A stretch of 64,000 bases of DNA from Metallyticus violacea. Lineage: Eukaryota; Arthropoda; Insecta; Mantodea; Metallyticidae. Location: positions 49,620,501-49,684,500 of the forward strand of contig CM060842.1 of NCBI GenBank assembly GCA_030762175.1. The letters run 5' to 3'. This document shows positions 12,340 through 23,099 of this stretch, piece by piece (positions within the stretch are counted from its first letter, which is position 1; every line of letters starts with the position of its first letter). The position numbers were made by a program, and so were the translations under genes. The notes beneath the pieces are model-generated. The model was not told where the DNA came from and made no database searches. It saw only the letters and a list, made by a program, of their open reading frames with translations.

Positions 12340-12608
12340 AATAAGTGTTTAACTGCCGTTTTAAATACTGAGGCATCAAAGGCGGTGGACACTAGTGATA
12401 TATGAGATGAAATGATATATTGGGAAGTATATATTTTATAAGGAAGGAAGCGTTCCAGGCCTAAGCTTAGGGTACCTCTCCGGCATTAACCATTTATGTG
12501 GACTGAGGAAAACCTGAAAACACAGCAAGAAGGACGGTCCTGATGAGAATATCGAATCTTACCCCTCCCCCAAATGAGCGCCTTACGACCTCGGCCACCC
12601 ATAGCAGT
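12340..12608 (-). repeat. SINE family A copy
   Basis: Minus-strand copy with tail AAGTGTTTAACTGCCGTTTT at the low end and the tRNA-like head (complement of GACCTCGGCCACCC) near 12588-12600. The blocks GGAAGGAAGCGTTCCAGGCC and GACTGAGGAAAACCTG are preserved. An imperfect duplication is possible (TTAAAAATGAATTT left, TTAAAACCAATTT right). Confidence 0.8.
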
Positions 12609-12707
12609 TTAAAACCAATTTAATTACGTTAATTGTTATTGTGTAATTTTATGCTACTAATGTTATAATGTATCATTTTATTAACAATTTTGACCAATAA
12701 TAAATAC

Positions 12708-12913
12708 CTTATAATTATCCAAACGTTTATCATTTGCTCCGAGGTAAGCGCTCAAGCACATAAACAAAATGTCAGATGCGACTGCTGGAGTCCCTGTGTT
12801 GAAAAGCGATACTAATATGGATGGCATGATACACAGGCACGGTATAAAAATTAAATTGAGATCTCTTGGTAAAATAAGTATAATTTTTCTGAGAGTTAGA
12901 TGTATTAAAATAC
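12708..12913 (-). other. Hydrophobic open stretch with splice donor, possible exon
   Basis: On the minus strand an open frame reads a hydrophobic segment (IMPSILVSLFNTG ... ASDILFMCLSAYLGAND) and then KRLDNYK. It ends at a good donor, AAG|GTATTT, at 12708/12707. A membrane segment followed by a charged, Asn-containing stretch is what an internal exon of an insect chemoreceptor could look like, but there is no diagnostic motif, and no acceptor could be fixed because transposon sequence begins at about 12915. Chance remains likely. Confidence 0.15.
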
Positions 12914-12914
12914 T

Positions 12915-13765
12915 ATATAAACATATGGTGTCGGAAATGTATGCACTCTTCAAGCAAAGAAAAAATTGTGTTAACATAATAAAACTGAATTCACACAAAC
13001 AGAAAATGATGAGCACTAATCACCTTAGACGTTTACAGTTACAACAGTTGTTCAAAATGCCCACCATCTGCGTCAATACACTTCTAAGTACGTTGAATTA
13101 CCGATTGAGCAACGTTTGCGAAAGTGTCCTCAGCGATTGCAGCACATGCCGTTTCAATTTCTTCCCGAAGTGCTGCCAGTGTAGCTGGCTTTGTACGATA
13201 TACACATCCTTAAGAGTTCCCCATAGGTAGAAGTCCAACGGAGTTAAATGCGGAGAATGCGATGGAAACTCAATTGAACCTTTTGTCCTATCCAGTGCCT
13301 TGGATGCAGTACTTGTTGCTGTGCGACGTCTCAAAGATCTGCCCGTGTGAACAGCGCATACCATGAATCTCAAATTTGTCTCGAATGCATGCAATTGTTA
13401 TTCGCTTTCGCTTCTGATCTGTACACGTCTCCATTGCCTTTGAACTTCAGCAACAATCTCGGTTTTCCAATACCACTTCAAAATTGCTTTCCGCTGTTCA
13501 AACGATAATCTTGGCTCCATTTTGTTGTAGCAACGCTAGCATAATGTAATGTGAGACACATCTATTTACAGAACATCATACGATAATCGTGGCTTCATTT
13601 GTTCATTGTTGATTTACCTGTCACGTAGCAACGCTATCATAATGTATGTGAGATACATCTGTTTATAGAACAGCATACTACATTCTGTTGTTTTTCGGTC
13701 AAACTTTTAAATAGATATCTACTGTGAAAGTGTGTATACATTTTCTTGGCACTCTCGGTACATGT
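12915..13765 (-). mobile_element. Internally deleted DUF4817-type DNA transposon
   Basis: Transposase relic on the minus strand. The N-terminus MEPRLSFEQRKAILKWYWKT (from about 13520) matches the start of DUF4817-type transposases. After a short decayed stretch the reading jumps to the C-terminal catalytic block FPSHSPHLTPLDFYLWGTLKD (about 13270-13200). The C-terminus CIDADGGHFEQLL and stop (about 13080-13038) is intact in one frame. The middle of the protein, including the first two catalytic acidic residues, is missing, so this copy is non-autonomous. Terminal repeats are tentative: GGAAATGTATGCACTCTTCA near 12937 resembles the complement of the sequence near 13720-13745. A tandem duplication of about 85-100 bp lies at the 5' end (13503-13677). 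Confidence 0.7.
13503..13677. repeat. Tandem duplication in the transposon 5' region
   Basis: GATAATCTTGGCTCCATTTTG, GTAGCAACGCTAGCATAATG, GAGACACATCTATTTACAGAAC (13503-13580) recurs with changes as GATAATCGTGGCTTCATTTG, GTAGCAACGCTATCATAATG, GAGATACATCTGTTTATAGAAC (13581-13677). The second unit carries about 20 extra bases between its first two blocks. Confidence 0.75.
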
Positions 13766-13771
13766 AGTCGA

Positions 13772-14048
13772 TCCTTTTAGTGGTAACCATACTTGCCTCC
13801 TAAACCCAAGATCGCAGGTTCAATCCTGGCGGATCCATGGATTTTTTCGGGCTTAAAAATCCTAAGTATGGCTTCCTTCGGAAGGGAAGTAAAGCTGTGG
13901 GTCCCGTGTCCTATAGTTACGGTACGAAAAAGAATCTCAAGTCTGGAAGAAGAGGCCTCTGAGCAAAATTTGTCGACTGTTTCACGCCCTGAATTGAATG
14001 GGACGCTGATGACCTGAATGTTAAAGAGCGTCCGTAAATAAAACAAAC
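13772..14048 (+). repeat. SINE family B, nearly full-length
   Basis: tRNA-derived SINE. The head carries box A-like TTAGTGGTAACCATACTTGC and box B-like AGGTTCAATCCTGG, followed by the family signature ATTTTTTCGGGC, TGGCTTCCTTCGGAAGGGAA, CCTCTGAGCAAAATTTGT, and the 3' block GAATGGGACGCTGATGACCTG ending AGAGCGTCCGTAAATAAAAC. Four other copies with the same block order occur in the window. The first bases of the head are decayed. The open frames across it on both strands are repeat by-products. Confidence 0.85.
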
Positions 14049-14059
14049 TAACAACTGTT

Positions 14060-15395
14060 TTTATACGCTTTATTTAGATTTTTAATTGCGCAAAAAAAAA
14101 TTTAGCGATATTTTGATATTAGCTATTTCTAGAGATAGCAGTAACTTTAAATATGTTCGTACTGTTGACTTGTTTTAAATAAAAAATGAAGCTGAACTAC
14201 TTTTGTTATATATAAAATTATAAATTTCGATCAAATCATGCGTGTTAAATAAAATAAGTTTATTTGTTTTAAATATTTGGCACGGATCAGTGAAATTTGT
14301 TCAAGAAAGTATAATATATAGCTCAGATATTAGGTTTAGGAAAACATAAACATTTCTGGAAAATAAAATATGCCCACAATATCACATGCAATGTGCACCA
14401 AACCAGTCAAGGCATCGATTAACGTTTTATATCTGAGCGTACAAAAATTCAACAAAATGCAACTCTATTTTGTTTCTTACAGAAAAAATCTTTAGAACTA
14501 TTCTTTTGTATAAAACATTTTTTATTTGTTGCTAGCGCTGCGAATAGATATCTACGTTTGTTATACTTATTTGCCCACAATATTTATTGTTCTAGTAAGT
14601 GTAAAAAGTAAATAAAGATCCCCAAAAATTAGAAGCGGCTTAACATTTTGACAAGAACAATACTTATCAATATTTATATTTAATATTCTTTCTGACAGTT
14701 AATTATATATAAGATTATTTTGGTAAGAGATGACTTTTAGGGGTTACTGAGCTTATCTTCGTTGCTTCTGAACACTCCTTCAAGCTTGAAGCGACAATGT
14801 TTCAAAGGTTAAACATAACCATCATTCTATGTTTTAGATTTAAGCTCCTTAAATAATGATCCAGCAATATTGGCGCGGTGAGATCTACAAGGCGAGATTC
14901 GAATGTACACCTGCGGGTGATCAATCAAATGGCATCATTTGAGTGCAAAACATTGAACTATTTACCTTTTAGACTTTTAGTTAAAATAAATATAGATAAG
15001 AAAAATGGATGTTCTGACCTCGTGCTTTCATTACATAGCATCCGATGCAAAACGACATCCGGATTAATTAAAGAGCAAACTTGAAGAAAGAAGTAAAAGA
15101 AAAGAATCGTTGAGTTGGGAAGCGATTTATCAAACCGACACAGGCAATTCATCATTTACTAAACTCTCGGCCAACAAAGAAGTTCTTTGTACCTCATATC
15201 TACAATCCATTAGCCAGTTTTTCATCTCATGGGATACTTTTTTTTTTTTTTTTTTTTTTAAACTTATTTATTAGCGACTGCACGCTTTGAACACATCTGC
15301 ACCACTTCCGTTTCCTGTGAATCTGAAGGGTTGGCACGTTTTGACTGAAGTCAGTGATAAGATTGTTTATCGCATTACATTACATTTTGATTTCA
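14060..15395. other. No gene recognised
   Basis: AT-rich DNA with a poly-T run at about 15238-15259. The frame 14878-15084 is unrecognised. Near 15380-15396 a pyrimidine-rich TTTGATTTCAG acceptor-like site precedes an open frame (MELKSAKKYHSEF...), but the downstream peptide is hydrophobic noise and no function is suggested. Confidence 0.4.
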
Positions 15396-16139
15396 GAAAA
15401 TGGAATTAAAATCGGCTAAGAAATATCACTCAGAGTTCTGTTTAGGTGTATTGGCCACACTGTTTATGATTCTGCTTTTTAAAAAAGTAATTGGCATTGT
15501 CATTGTGACTTTGCATAAACTGAAAAGGAAACATGCAATATGTCAAGATTTAAATAGTGTACTGTATTTATTTTTCTTTTTAATCGCAATGATTTGGAAA
15601 ACAAGTTGTTCGTTTCGCTCCAGTAGGGCATCTCCAGAGGATGATTCAGGAACATAGCAAGCTAAAGGGAATGTCACATTAGGCACAACTCGCTGACTTT
15701 TGTTTTATCCGAGTTAGTAAAATTGCTTCAGTTGGACAGCATGGTCAGAAACTGTCGCCCTTCTTACCGATGAATAGAAGACTGGACTTAAAGAATGCGT
15801 AACAGGTGGCAGATCCTTGTGGCATCATTTGAAGCTACACTCCCATCTGTTATGCCTGAAATGGATACACAAAGCGGTGCACAAATAAGCCGGCAGCTAT
15901 CCATGAACATAGTGAAATGTTGCGAGTATTTAAATCAAGAAGTCATTATTTTAGTTAAATGATTACAATGGTTTGCACAATTTCTGCTGAATGAAAACTT
16001 AATATTTTCTGATTTCTTACCACATGGATCTCTCAAAACAAGCCTTAGTTTTGTTTCTTCGGGCTACAGTTTTTCAGAAATTGATATTACAAAAATAACA
16101 GTTTCCATATTTGTTCTTAGAGCAGGTACATAAAATTAA

Positions 16140-16815
16140 TATTCCGAGAGGTCACTTTGTGAATGGGACAGTAGGCTAAATCAAAGCATTGGACCAGAAA
16201 AAATCTGTTCACAAAGGAACAATTTAGTTCCTGGAGAAAAAAAATGTAAAGTATGAACCATTGGTTTCTCCTTCTAATGTCCTTCCCCCTCTCCATATTA
16301 TTACTGCTCTGAATAAGGATAAGGATAGTGATTGTTTCAACTTTCTTATTACAAAATTCCCACAGAAAACTGAGGCTAAGATAGCAGCAGGTATTTTCGA
16401 TGGACCCCACATTCGTGAGTTTATGCAGGATGAGACCTTTCCTAGTCGATATCCGAGTTAAGTTATGCATGGTTGGCATACAAAAAAAGTGACAGGGAAC
16501 TTTCTTGTCAACAAGAAATCTGAGAACTATAAAGAAATAGTGGAGGAAATGCTACATTTTAGAGATCTAGGGTGCGGAATGAGTGTTAAAGTGCATTTTC
16601 TAAACAGTCATATTTATTACTTCCCTGCGAATCTTGGTATAATAAGTAAGAACAAGGTCAGCGATTTCATAAACACTTTAAAACAATATAAACCACTATG
16701 AAGGTCACAGGAAGGTGTCAATGATGACTGATTATGTTGGTGTTTGAAAAGGGTAACTAGTGAAAGATATATCAGAGCTTCGAAAAAAAAAATGACGTTT
16801 TATTCTCCATAATGG
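16140..16815 (+). pseudogene. C-terminal part of an uncharacterised multicopy insect protein
   Basis: Frame-shifted blocks on the plus strand follow the order of a protein family I know only as uncharacterised and multicopy in insects: KHWTRKNLFTKEQFSSW, EPLVSPSNVLPPLHI, FNFLITKFPQKTEAKIAAGI, GPHIREFMQDETF, then NYKEIVEEMLHFRDLGCGMS followed by VKVHFLNSHIYYFPANLG, and finally LCWCLKRVTSERY near the end. The family has GCxMSxKxHFLxSHxxxFPxNLG as its hallmark, seen here. The N-terminal half is absent. Frameshifts near 16460 and 16700 show it is not functional. Function is unknown; its multicopy nature suggests a mobile or domesticated origin. A second relic of the same family lies at 60430-62525 on the other strand. 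Confidence 0.75.
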
Positions 16816-16819
16816 TGAA

Positions 16820-17950
16820 AAAAAGTATGGAAATTCACAATCATTGACATATAGCTCTCTTTTTTAATATTTAAATTAAAATTAAACCTACAAAAACAGT
16901 TTTGTTTAGCTACATGTCCTAAAATTTAATATTTAATCAAAAGTATAAGTACATTATTACATCTTATGTCCTTTTGTTTAAAAACATAGCCCGAATAGAA
17001 TAAAACTAAAAATATATTTGAATTCAGTACATTTGTGTTACATATATCCAGGTGGAAAATTAAAAAAGTAAGGAAAAATATTTTAGATCAGTGTTATTCA
17101 GTTTAAAAAGTATATATAAATATTTCAGAATGTAAATATAATAATACAAGTCAGACATAACAAATGTAGTTGTGCTTTCAATTGTCAAACGATTTGTTTA
17201 AAAGCTCTCGGCATAGCCATTTTATGCACAAATAATATAAATAATTGCTAGGCCGATTTCTAAATGTTTCATTTTGTTTTGGTATTTTCAGACCTGCAAT
17301 TTGTTAAGAACCCTTTAGTAGGAAAATAAATATTAAAAAAATTCAAAATTATTGAATTATTTACTTCAGTAAAATGTTAAAGATTATTTAAGGTGCCTTA
17401 GGGAACAACAGCAGATTAAAGTTTGGGCAATTTTTACGGAGAGATCATAGATTTGTTTAGATATAATGGCACAGTCGAATAGCTAAACATAAATTAACGT
17501 ACAAAAATGTATTTGTTACACGCTCAAGCAAAAAAGAAATTGCGGAATTCAGTTTATGAACCTGCATTTTGGCATTATTTCCCATTAGTGCTAGCACTGT
17601 ATGGATAATAACTCCATATACGTTACAAAAGGTAATCTTTAGAGAAAGTAATTTGTTGAAAAACACTATTTTTTCATTGCTATTGGTTCTCTAAAAGCAA
17701 TCAGACGGCTCCAGACGTCATGCTGCGTTTAGTGGCCAATGCAGCAATACTCCCAGTAGAACTATTACCGTGCATTCTGTTTCATTCTATTTTATTTTTT
17801 CTTTGTTGAAATGTTTCATTATATTCTCTTCATAAAATGTGTGAAGATCTCTTATTAAGATACTTAATGTTAGCAGATAACAGACATTATTCAATTTGGT
17901 TAAAATGAACTTGCTACTTAATTTAGAGCTGATAGATGTGTACACGGTCT
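16820..17950. other. No gene recognised
   Basis: Very AT-rich sequence without domains, repeats of note or RNA genes. Confidence 0.5.
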
Positions 17951-17951
17951 C

Positions 17952-18059
17952 TTAAACAGCTGTGAGATATTTTGTATTTCTGTAAGTGCTTTTTTTGACA
18001 GCCTCAAGCACCTCTTCGTACCATGGTGTGCCTAGATTCTTCTCATGTACTTTTGGCAT
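17952..18059 (-). other. Possible short terminal coding exon
   Basis: On the minus strand an acceptor-like TATTATTGTTATAG is followed at once by an open stretch of 35 codons beginning MPKVHEKNLGTPWYEEVLEA and ending with a TAA stop at 17954-17952. The mixed charged and aromatic composition (TPWYEEVLEAVKKSTYR) is unlike the hydrophobic or low-complexity peptides that random AT-rich frames give. I do not recognise the peptide. A last coding exon of a host gene is possible; a chance frame is the alternative. Confidence 0.25.
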
Positions 18060-18547
18060 CTATAACAATAATACACAAAGCATAACAATGCCTAAAATAA
18101 CATATATTTACGAATATGGCTAATTCATAATATTGCGTTGTTACACCGGATAATTTGTTAAGTTTCATGGCGTTATTAATCCACATGGTGCGTTAGAAGC
18201 TCGAGTTAAAATTATAATTTCCCTCACAACATATTGACATTTCGATAAGAAAGCCCGTAAAGTTTACTGTAGATTAATATATAAAATGTTGTAATACATT
18301 TTAATTACACTATCTCCACACATTATTACTTATCTTTAAAAAATTTAGACCTCACACACATCTGGTAACTAAAAAATGGTTGCCGGGAAAAAAAGTTTCT
18401 AATTCTATCTGTCGAATTTATTGCAAACTAAAATACGAGCAGCTTGGGTTTAATTACTGCTGAGAGCTGGGGAGATGACTAGTCAGAGGAATGTGTTGAT
18501 AATGTCCAACTGTTCTGCTTTTGTTAATGCAAAGAGATTTTTTTTGA

Positions 18548-18820
18548 GTAGTGTTTAATGCCCGTTTTTACTACTTAGGCACCACAGGCGGTGGATGATA
18601 CATGAAACGAAATGATATATTGGGAAAGTAGTGTTTTTTTTTTAAAGGAAGGAAGCGTTCCAGGCCTTAGTTTCGGGTACCTCCCCGGCATTTGGCAGTT
18701 ATGAGGACTGAGGAAAACCTGAAAAAAAAAAAAAAACAGTCAGGGAGGACGGTCCTGGCGGGATTCAAACCCCTTCCCGCTCACGAATCTGGGCCTTAAC
18801 GACCTCGGCCATCCGTGGCG
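18548..18820 (-). repeat. SINE family A with 16-bp target-site duplication
   Basis: Minus-strand copy with tail AGTGTTTAATGCCCGTTTTT at the low end and tRNA-like head (complement of GACCTCGGCCATCCGTGGCG) at the high end. The flanks repeat as GTTAATGCAAAGAGAT (18523-18538) and GTTAATGCAAAGAAAT (18821-18836), one mismatch in 16. A poly-A run inside the body (about 18722-18736) is a copy-specific expansion. Confidence 0.92.
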
Positions 18821-18839
18821 GTTAATGCAAAGAAATGGA

Positions 18840-19670
18840 CCGACTCTGAAGTATTTGAATAGATAATGATACACATGAAGTGCGTAATATTTTACTTTGC
18901 AGATAAAGCACTCCTCTCCTCGAACACATCATTAGGCATCTCTCCAGCTCCCAGCTAGTGTAGAAAAAACACTTTTACTGGTGTTGATTCTACAAGGCAC
19001 TTTATGTCATTTTGTATTAACAATAAAAACGTATTAACGCCTTAAAAATGAAAATATCTACATTTAAGTTCCCCTCGAAAGTTTCATTTTCCATTTTAAG
19101 GGAAGGGGGAAATACCCAATCCATGACAAGGATGGAAAAATCAATGAATTAAATTGTTAAAATTAATAACATTTTTCACGTTTCAATTCTATTTTCCAAC
19201 TTTTTATGCATTATAGTGTTAATTAAAATAAGTATATATAATTTCCTTATGAAATATGACAATACCAAAAAGTAAAACTTTTGAATTTTTCAGTATTTAT
19301 CGTGAGATTCCTATCCCCAATGTGTTAACCATTTAACGTTAATAACATTATTTGTTATGTTTTGCCTAATGTATAAATTGCCTAATAACAGTGTTATTAA
19401 GGCAAGTCTGTACAAATGTTTTTATAATCTTCCGGCTCTGAAATTTTGCATACATGTCACTTAGACAAACAAACAAATTTTCAGTAATGTATTGCAATCA
19501 ATATTTGAAATATTTTGTATTAAACGTATTTTAATGTTAGGACTATTTAAATTTGATATATATTAATAAATATAAACTATTTTATAACCAATCTTTGGTT
19601 GTAGTACTTTTGTATTGTTAGTTTTACAGATTTCATTGCTTATATATTATTTGTATAAGAAAAAATGACA
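18840..19670. other. No gene recognised
   Basis: AT-rich sequence flanking the mariner element; nothing supportable. Confidence 0.5.
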
Positions 19671-19672
19671 TA

Positions 19673-20953
19673 AGAGGGTAGTTCCATAAGTTTCCAGCTT
19701 AACCATTTTCTGGTGATAAAGACAAAAACTATATTTCACTTTTCAACATAGTTACCCTTAGTTGCAATACACTTCTCACATTTTTGAATTTACATTTCAA
19801 CCTCCCTTGCCCCCCCCCCCCAAAAAAAGAGGTCAGAAGTTTTGTCTGCAAAATGGGCACAAACAGCATCCATCACTTCTTCGTCACATTTAAATTTTCT
19901 TCCTCGAAGGTCCTTTTTGAATTATGAGAAGAGGAAAAAGTCACTGGAAGCTCGATTTGGGCTGTAGGGTGGATGGTCGGTTTCCTTGAAGCCACATTTC
20001 TTTCACAGCTGCCTTTGCAACAAGGATGTGTGCACAGGTGTGTTGTCGTGAAGAAGGCGTATACCACCACTCAGCTTTCCTCGCCTTTTCTTTTTGATGG
20101 AGGCACGTAGTCTGTGCAGTAGGCCAGCACAGTACTCCCAATTTACTGTAGTGTTCCTCTCCTTGAAGTCAAGGAAGAGTATTCCTTCACATTTCCAAAA
20201 GATTGTGGCTATGATTTTCTTGTTTGGCTGAGTGACTTTGGCCTTTAGAGGCAGTGCTTCGCCAGGTTTAGACCACGCTATTGATTCTCTTTTGGACAAG
20301 GGATTATAGTACAGAACCATAGTTTCATTTCCAGTAATAATGGTTTGCAGAACTTCTCTCTCGTTGCCACGGCAGAGCTCCAAAAATGCCTGACAACAGG
20401 CACTCGTTGCTGCTTTTGGACTGAGGAAAGAAGTCTAGGCACCCATCTTGCACTAACCTTATTCATGTTTAAATATTCATAAATAATTCCAAGAACTGTT
20501 ACTTTAGAAAGACCTAACCTTGGTGCTATTTCTGTAACTTTGAGCCGTCGGTCTTCCATAATTTCTCTTTCCACAAGAGCGATGTTTTCAGGAGTGAGCA
20601 CCTCCAAGGACCAATCTGCACGCTCTTCATCTTCAATGATTTCTCGACCATTCGAAAAGGCCCAACCTTTTACGGTAGAATATGAGGGGGATAGTTCCCC
20701 ATATACACTTTCCAATCGCTGTTTAATTTCATTTGGAGTAAGTCCTTCTTTTGTGAAGAACTTAATAACAGCTCGGAACTGCATTTTGAAGATGTCACAA
20801 TCTTCTACACATAGCCTTCTTTATGCAACCATATCTGAAAAACTAAACATAGCGGAGCAGAAGTTACAGCTGCAATTATTAACTTAAGGGATAAGGATTT
20901 TGTAAAGGCAATTATTCTTTTCGGTATGGCCGGAAACTTATGGACCTACCTCA
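19673..20953 (-). mobile_element. Mariner-like transposon with inverted ends, inactive
   Basis: Terminal inverted repeats: GGTAGTTCCATAAGTTTCCAGC at 19677 and the complement of GGTAGGTCCATAAGTTTCCGGC at the right end, 20 of 22 matching. TA dinucleotides flank both sides, and the length is about 1.28 kb, as expected for mariner. The minus strand encodes the transposase in broken frames: an N-terminal HTH_48-type domain (FRAVIKFFTKEGLTPNEIKQ ... TVKGW), the linker helix region ending in VSARWVPRLLS, and the catalytic core. The first catalytic site reads TGNETM where the family has TGDET, so that Asp is lost. LLHDNTPVHTS keeps the second; PPYSPNRASSDFFLFS holds the third. At least two frameshifts occur. 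Confidence 0.92.
20278..20784 (-). pseudogene. Mariner transposase, N-terminal open part
   Basis: Longest intact stretch of the transposase in the element above. Residues 1 to about 50 form the HTH_48-like DNA-binding region and about 65-130 a second helix-turn-helix region (DRRLKVTEIAPRLGLSKVTV) ending in the conserved ARWVPRLLS linker. After about residue 130 the frame slips, and the continuation is found in the frame starting near 20383 (TGNET, KAKVTQPNKKIIATIFW, LLHDN). The Met chosen is the first in frame and matches where HTH_48 transposases begin. A functional family member would cut and paste DNA at TA sites in the nucleus. Confidence 0.85.
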
Positions 20954-21132
20954 TAGAGAGTACCGACACGCCTTCTTTACATGTATACCTAGGCAATATT
21001 AGCGAAAAACGCGCTATCTAAACCTCTTATATATATATATGGAAAATTAAATCTAAAAGTAATGACCACTTGCACAGTTGATATAAACCAGGGCACCAGG
21101 GATAAGAAAGGCCGTGTTTTTATATTCATTTT

Positions 21133-21433
21133 TGATAGTGTTTAACAACCATTTTAGTTATTAAGTGGTCCACGAAACACCGACCCGACTATGGCGAGTC
21201 AATATTGAGCGTGCACACAGACAAGGCCACGGAAGGCGATTTTTCTTAGGCCACCCTGTACTGAGGCACCACATGCGAAATTGTGAACGCGATTTGTATG
21301 TGAGAGAAGGAAGCAATTTTTGGTGCATTTTCGTAATTTGCCATGATGAATACTGTGGAAAATCCGGAAAAAAATTCAGTCAGGGATTCGAATCCAGACC
21401 TCCCATGCGCAAATACGTGCCTTAGCGATCTCG
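21133..21433 (-). repeat. SINE family A interrupted by a MITE
   Basis: Tail TAGTGTTTAACAACCATTTT (21137) and the body blocks CTGAGGCACCAC, GAGAAGGAAGCAATT and the box B complement GGGATTCGAATCCAGAC are those of family A, but 98 bp are inserted between TTTTAGTTA and CTGAGGCACC, which adjoin in all other copies. Confidence 0.8.
21161..21258. mobile_element. 98-bp TA-flanked MITE nested in a SINE
   Basis: Comparison with uninterrupted family A copies defines the insertion exactly. TA flanks it at 21159-21160 and 21259-21260. The ends are imperfect inverted repeats: AGTGGTCCACGAAA on the left, and CAGGGTGGCCTAAGAAA read in complement from the right. The CAGGGTGGCC end recalls Tc1/mariner-group transposons. 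It has no coding capacity and would depend on a transposase supplied elsewhere. Confidence 0.75.
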
Positions 21434-21439
21434 TGTAGG

Positions 21440-22137
21440 TAAGGAGGGTATATCGTAACTTTTGTTATATTGCATATCACAAGCTTAAAAAGTTTTGATC
21501 ATAATATTATATACTTACGGTGCCTGACATTGCAAACGGCTTTTTCCTGTCGATGACACTTCTGAGGTCATGGAACTGGAAACAGGTTCGAGCTTGTTTA
21601 AACATCGACGGAAATCAAATCAACAAGTTCTGGTGTTGTTTATTTTTAAATCGCTGCCGGCCAAGAATAGCACGAAAACAAGTTTAAAAGAGAACACTTT
21701 CGTACTCTTATTGTGGCTTCGTGTAGCAAACAAACCGCGAAATTTTAGAACTTCTTGCGTATAAAATACCTGGCGAGTTGTGGCGCGTTATGAACCAACT
21801 CCTCTGCGGTTCAGATAATCCAGTTATTTATTAATATTCTCATCATTCCAGATGCTTCTTATCTTACTTTTCATTTTGTGCCCGAACTTGGACCTGCAAG
21901 TCTTTTTACAGTTTTTAATTTTTGCAAATGTCTTAGTAGAGACTGTTTATGTAAAAATGTTTAATATGGATAGATATGACCAACCATGCTCTAAGAACAC
22001 ATGAAAAATAATATAGTATGAAATGTATTAGTATGTATATATATATACATATATAATAGTTAATGCTATTTTATTGTGCTACGATGATAATTTAAAAAAA
22101 AAGTGTCATCCCCAATATTACAGTCGCACTTAAGGGT
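21440..22137. other. No gene recognised
   Basis: AT-rich DNA with a short TATATATATACATATATA tract at about 22036-22056. The frame 21570-21764 is unrecognised. Confidence 0.5.
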
Positions 22138-22500
22138 TCGCTGTTTGTCCTTTCGCCGTTAAGAGCACATCGAGCGGGTAGGATCCAGGGACGGTAAGGC
22201 GGACATAGACGGAGCTCCTAACAGTGTTTCCAGTAAGAATACTCCGACGCCGGCGGAAGTCCCAATCCCCATCCAAGGAGTTCTAGTCCCTCAGAAGGGC
22301 CGCTTCCATAGCTTTCGACAGTGCAAGTCACCGTCATGCCGCATACAGCACCTTGCCTGCCATTTACGATCCTGTAATCAACGAAATGAAATGAAAGAAA
22401 GGAAATCGCAGCATTTGCCTAAGCGACCAGGAAATACCAAAGTAAGGATAGCCGGCTCCATGGGATTTGGACCTGGTACCTTGCGACTCCCAAGCGCCAA
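22138..22500 (-). repeat. SINE family C copy
   Basis: Shares ordered blocks with the copy at 56755-57333: GACATAGACGGAGCTCCTAAC, GTGTTTCCAG, CCAAGGAG, CTCAGAAGGGCCG, CGAAATGAAATGAAAGAAAGG, GCCTAAGCGACCA. The high-coordinate end carries a tRNA-like box B in complement (GATTTGGACC), so the element runs on the minus strand. The head is truncated or decayed near 22500. Confidence 0.65.
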
Positions 22501-22887
22501 TAATTATGTAACAGTTATGTTTTTTGAAAATGTCCATACACATGGTATGTTATTCTGTGAAAAAAAATTTAAACCTCATAAGGTCGTAATTAAATGTTAA
22601 ATATTATTAAAACTGTGCCTGTACTTCACTAACAACATTAACGTAATTGTTTTAACTATAATTTGAATTCAATTTTTGTGCATATGAGACTTGATATGGT
22701 TTCATATAAAACCAAATAGCCGACTACCTAACTAATTTCCCTTTCCATATAAGGATTAACAGTGAAAGAGAAATTAAGTATCAATTCATTTACACAAACG
22801 AATTAATGATCAATCTGGCTAAAAGTATGACACTGATATCCTCGCAAATTTCTTTGTATTGAAGATGAAAGTGTTTGTCATTTTTTT

Positions 22888-23092
22888 TTATTTGGTTTAT
22901 TTACGGCCGCTCTTTAACATCTCAGGTCATCAGCGTCCCATTCAATTCAGAGCGTGAAACGGCCGACAAATTTTGCTCAGAGGCCTGTTCTTTCAGGCTT
23001 GAGGTTCTTTTTCGTACCGTAAATGTGCGACAAGGGGCCCACGCCTGTACTTCCATTCCGAAGGAAGCAATGCTTAGGATATTTTTGTCATT
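22888..23092 (-). repeat. SINE family B, head-truncated
   Basis: Minus-strand 3' and central part of family B: TTTATTTACGGCCGCTCTTTA, GGTCATCAGCGTCCCATTCA, CGTGAAACGGCC, GACAAATTTTGCTCAGAGG, then CATTCCGAAGGAAGC. The tRNA head is missing; sequence after about 23092 is unrelated. Confidence 0.85.
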
Positions 23093-23099
23093 ATATTAG

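Noticed and set aside
12769..13230. 153-codon plus-strand frame
   Set aside because: Its second half lies antisense to the transposase relic at 12915-13765 and the rest shows no domain.
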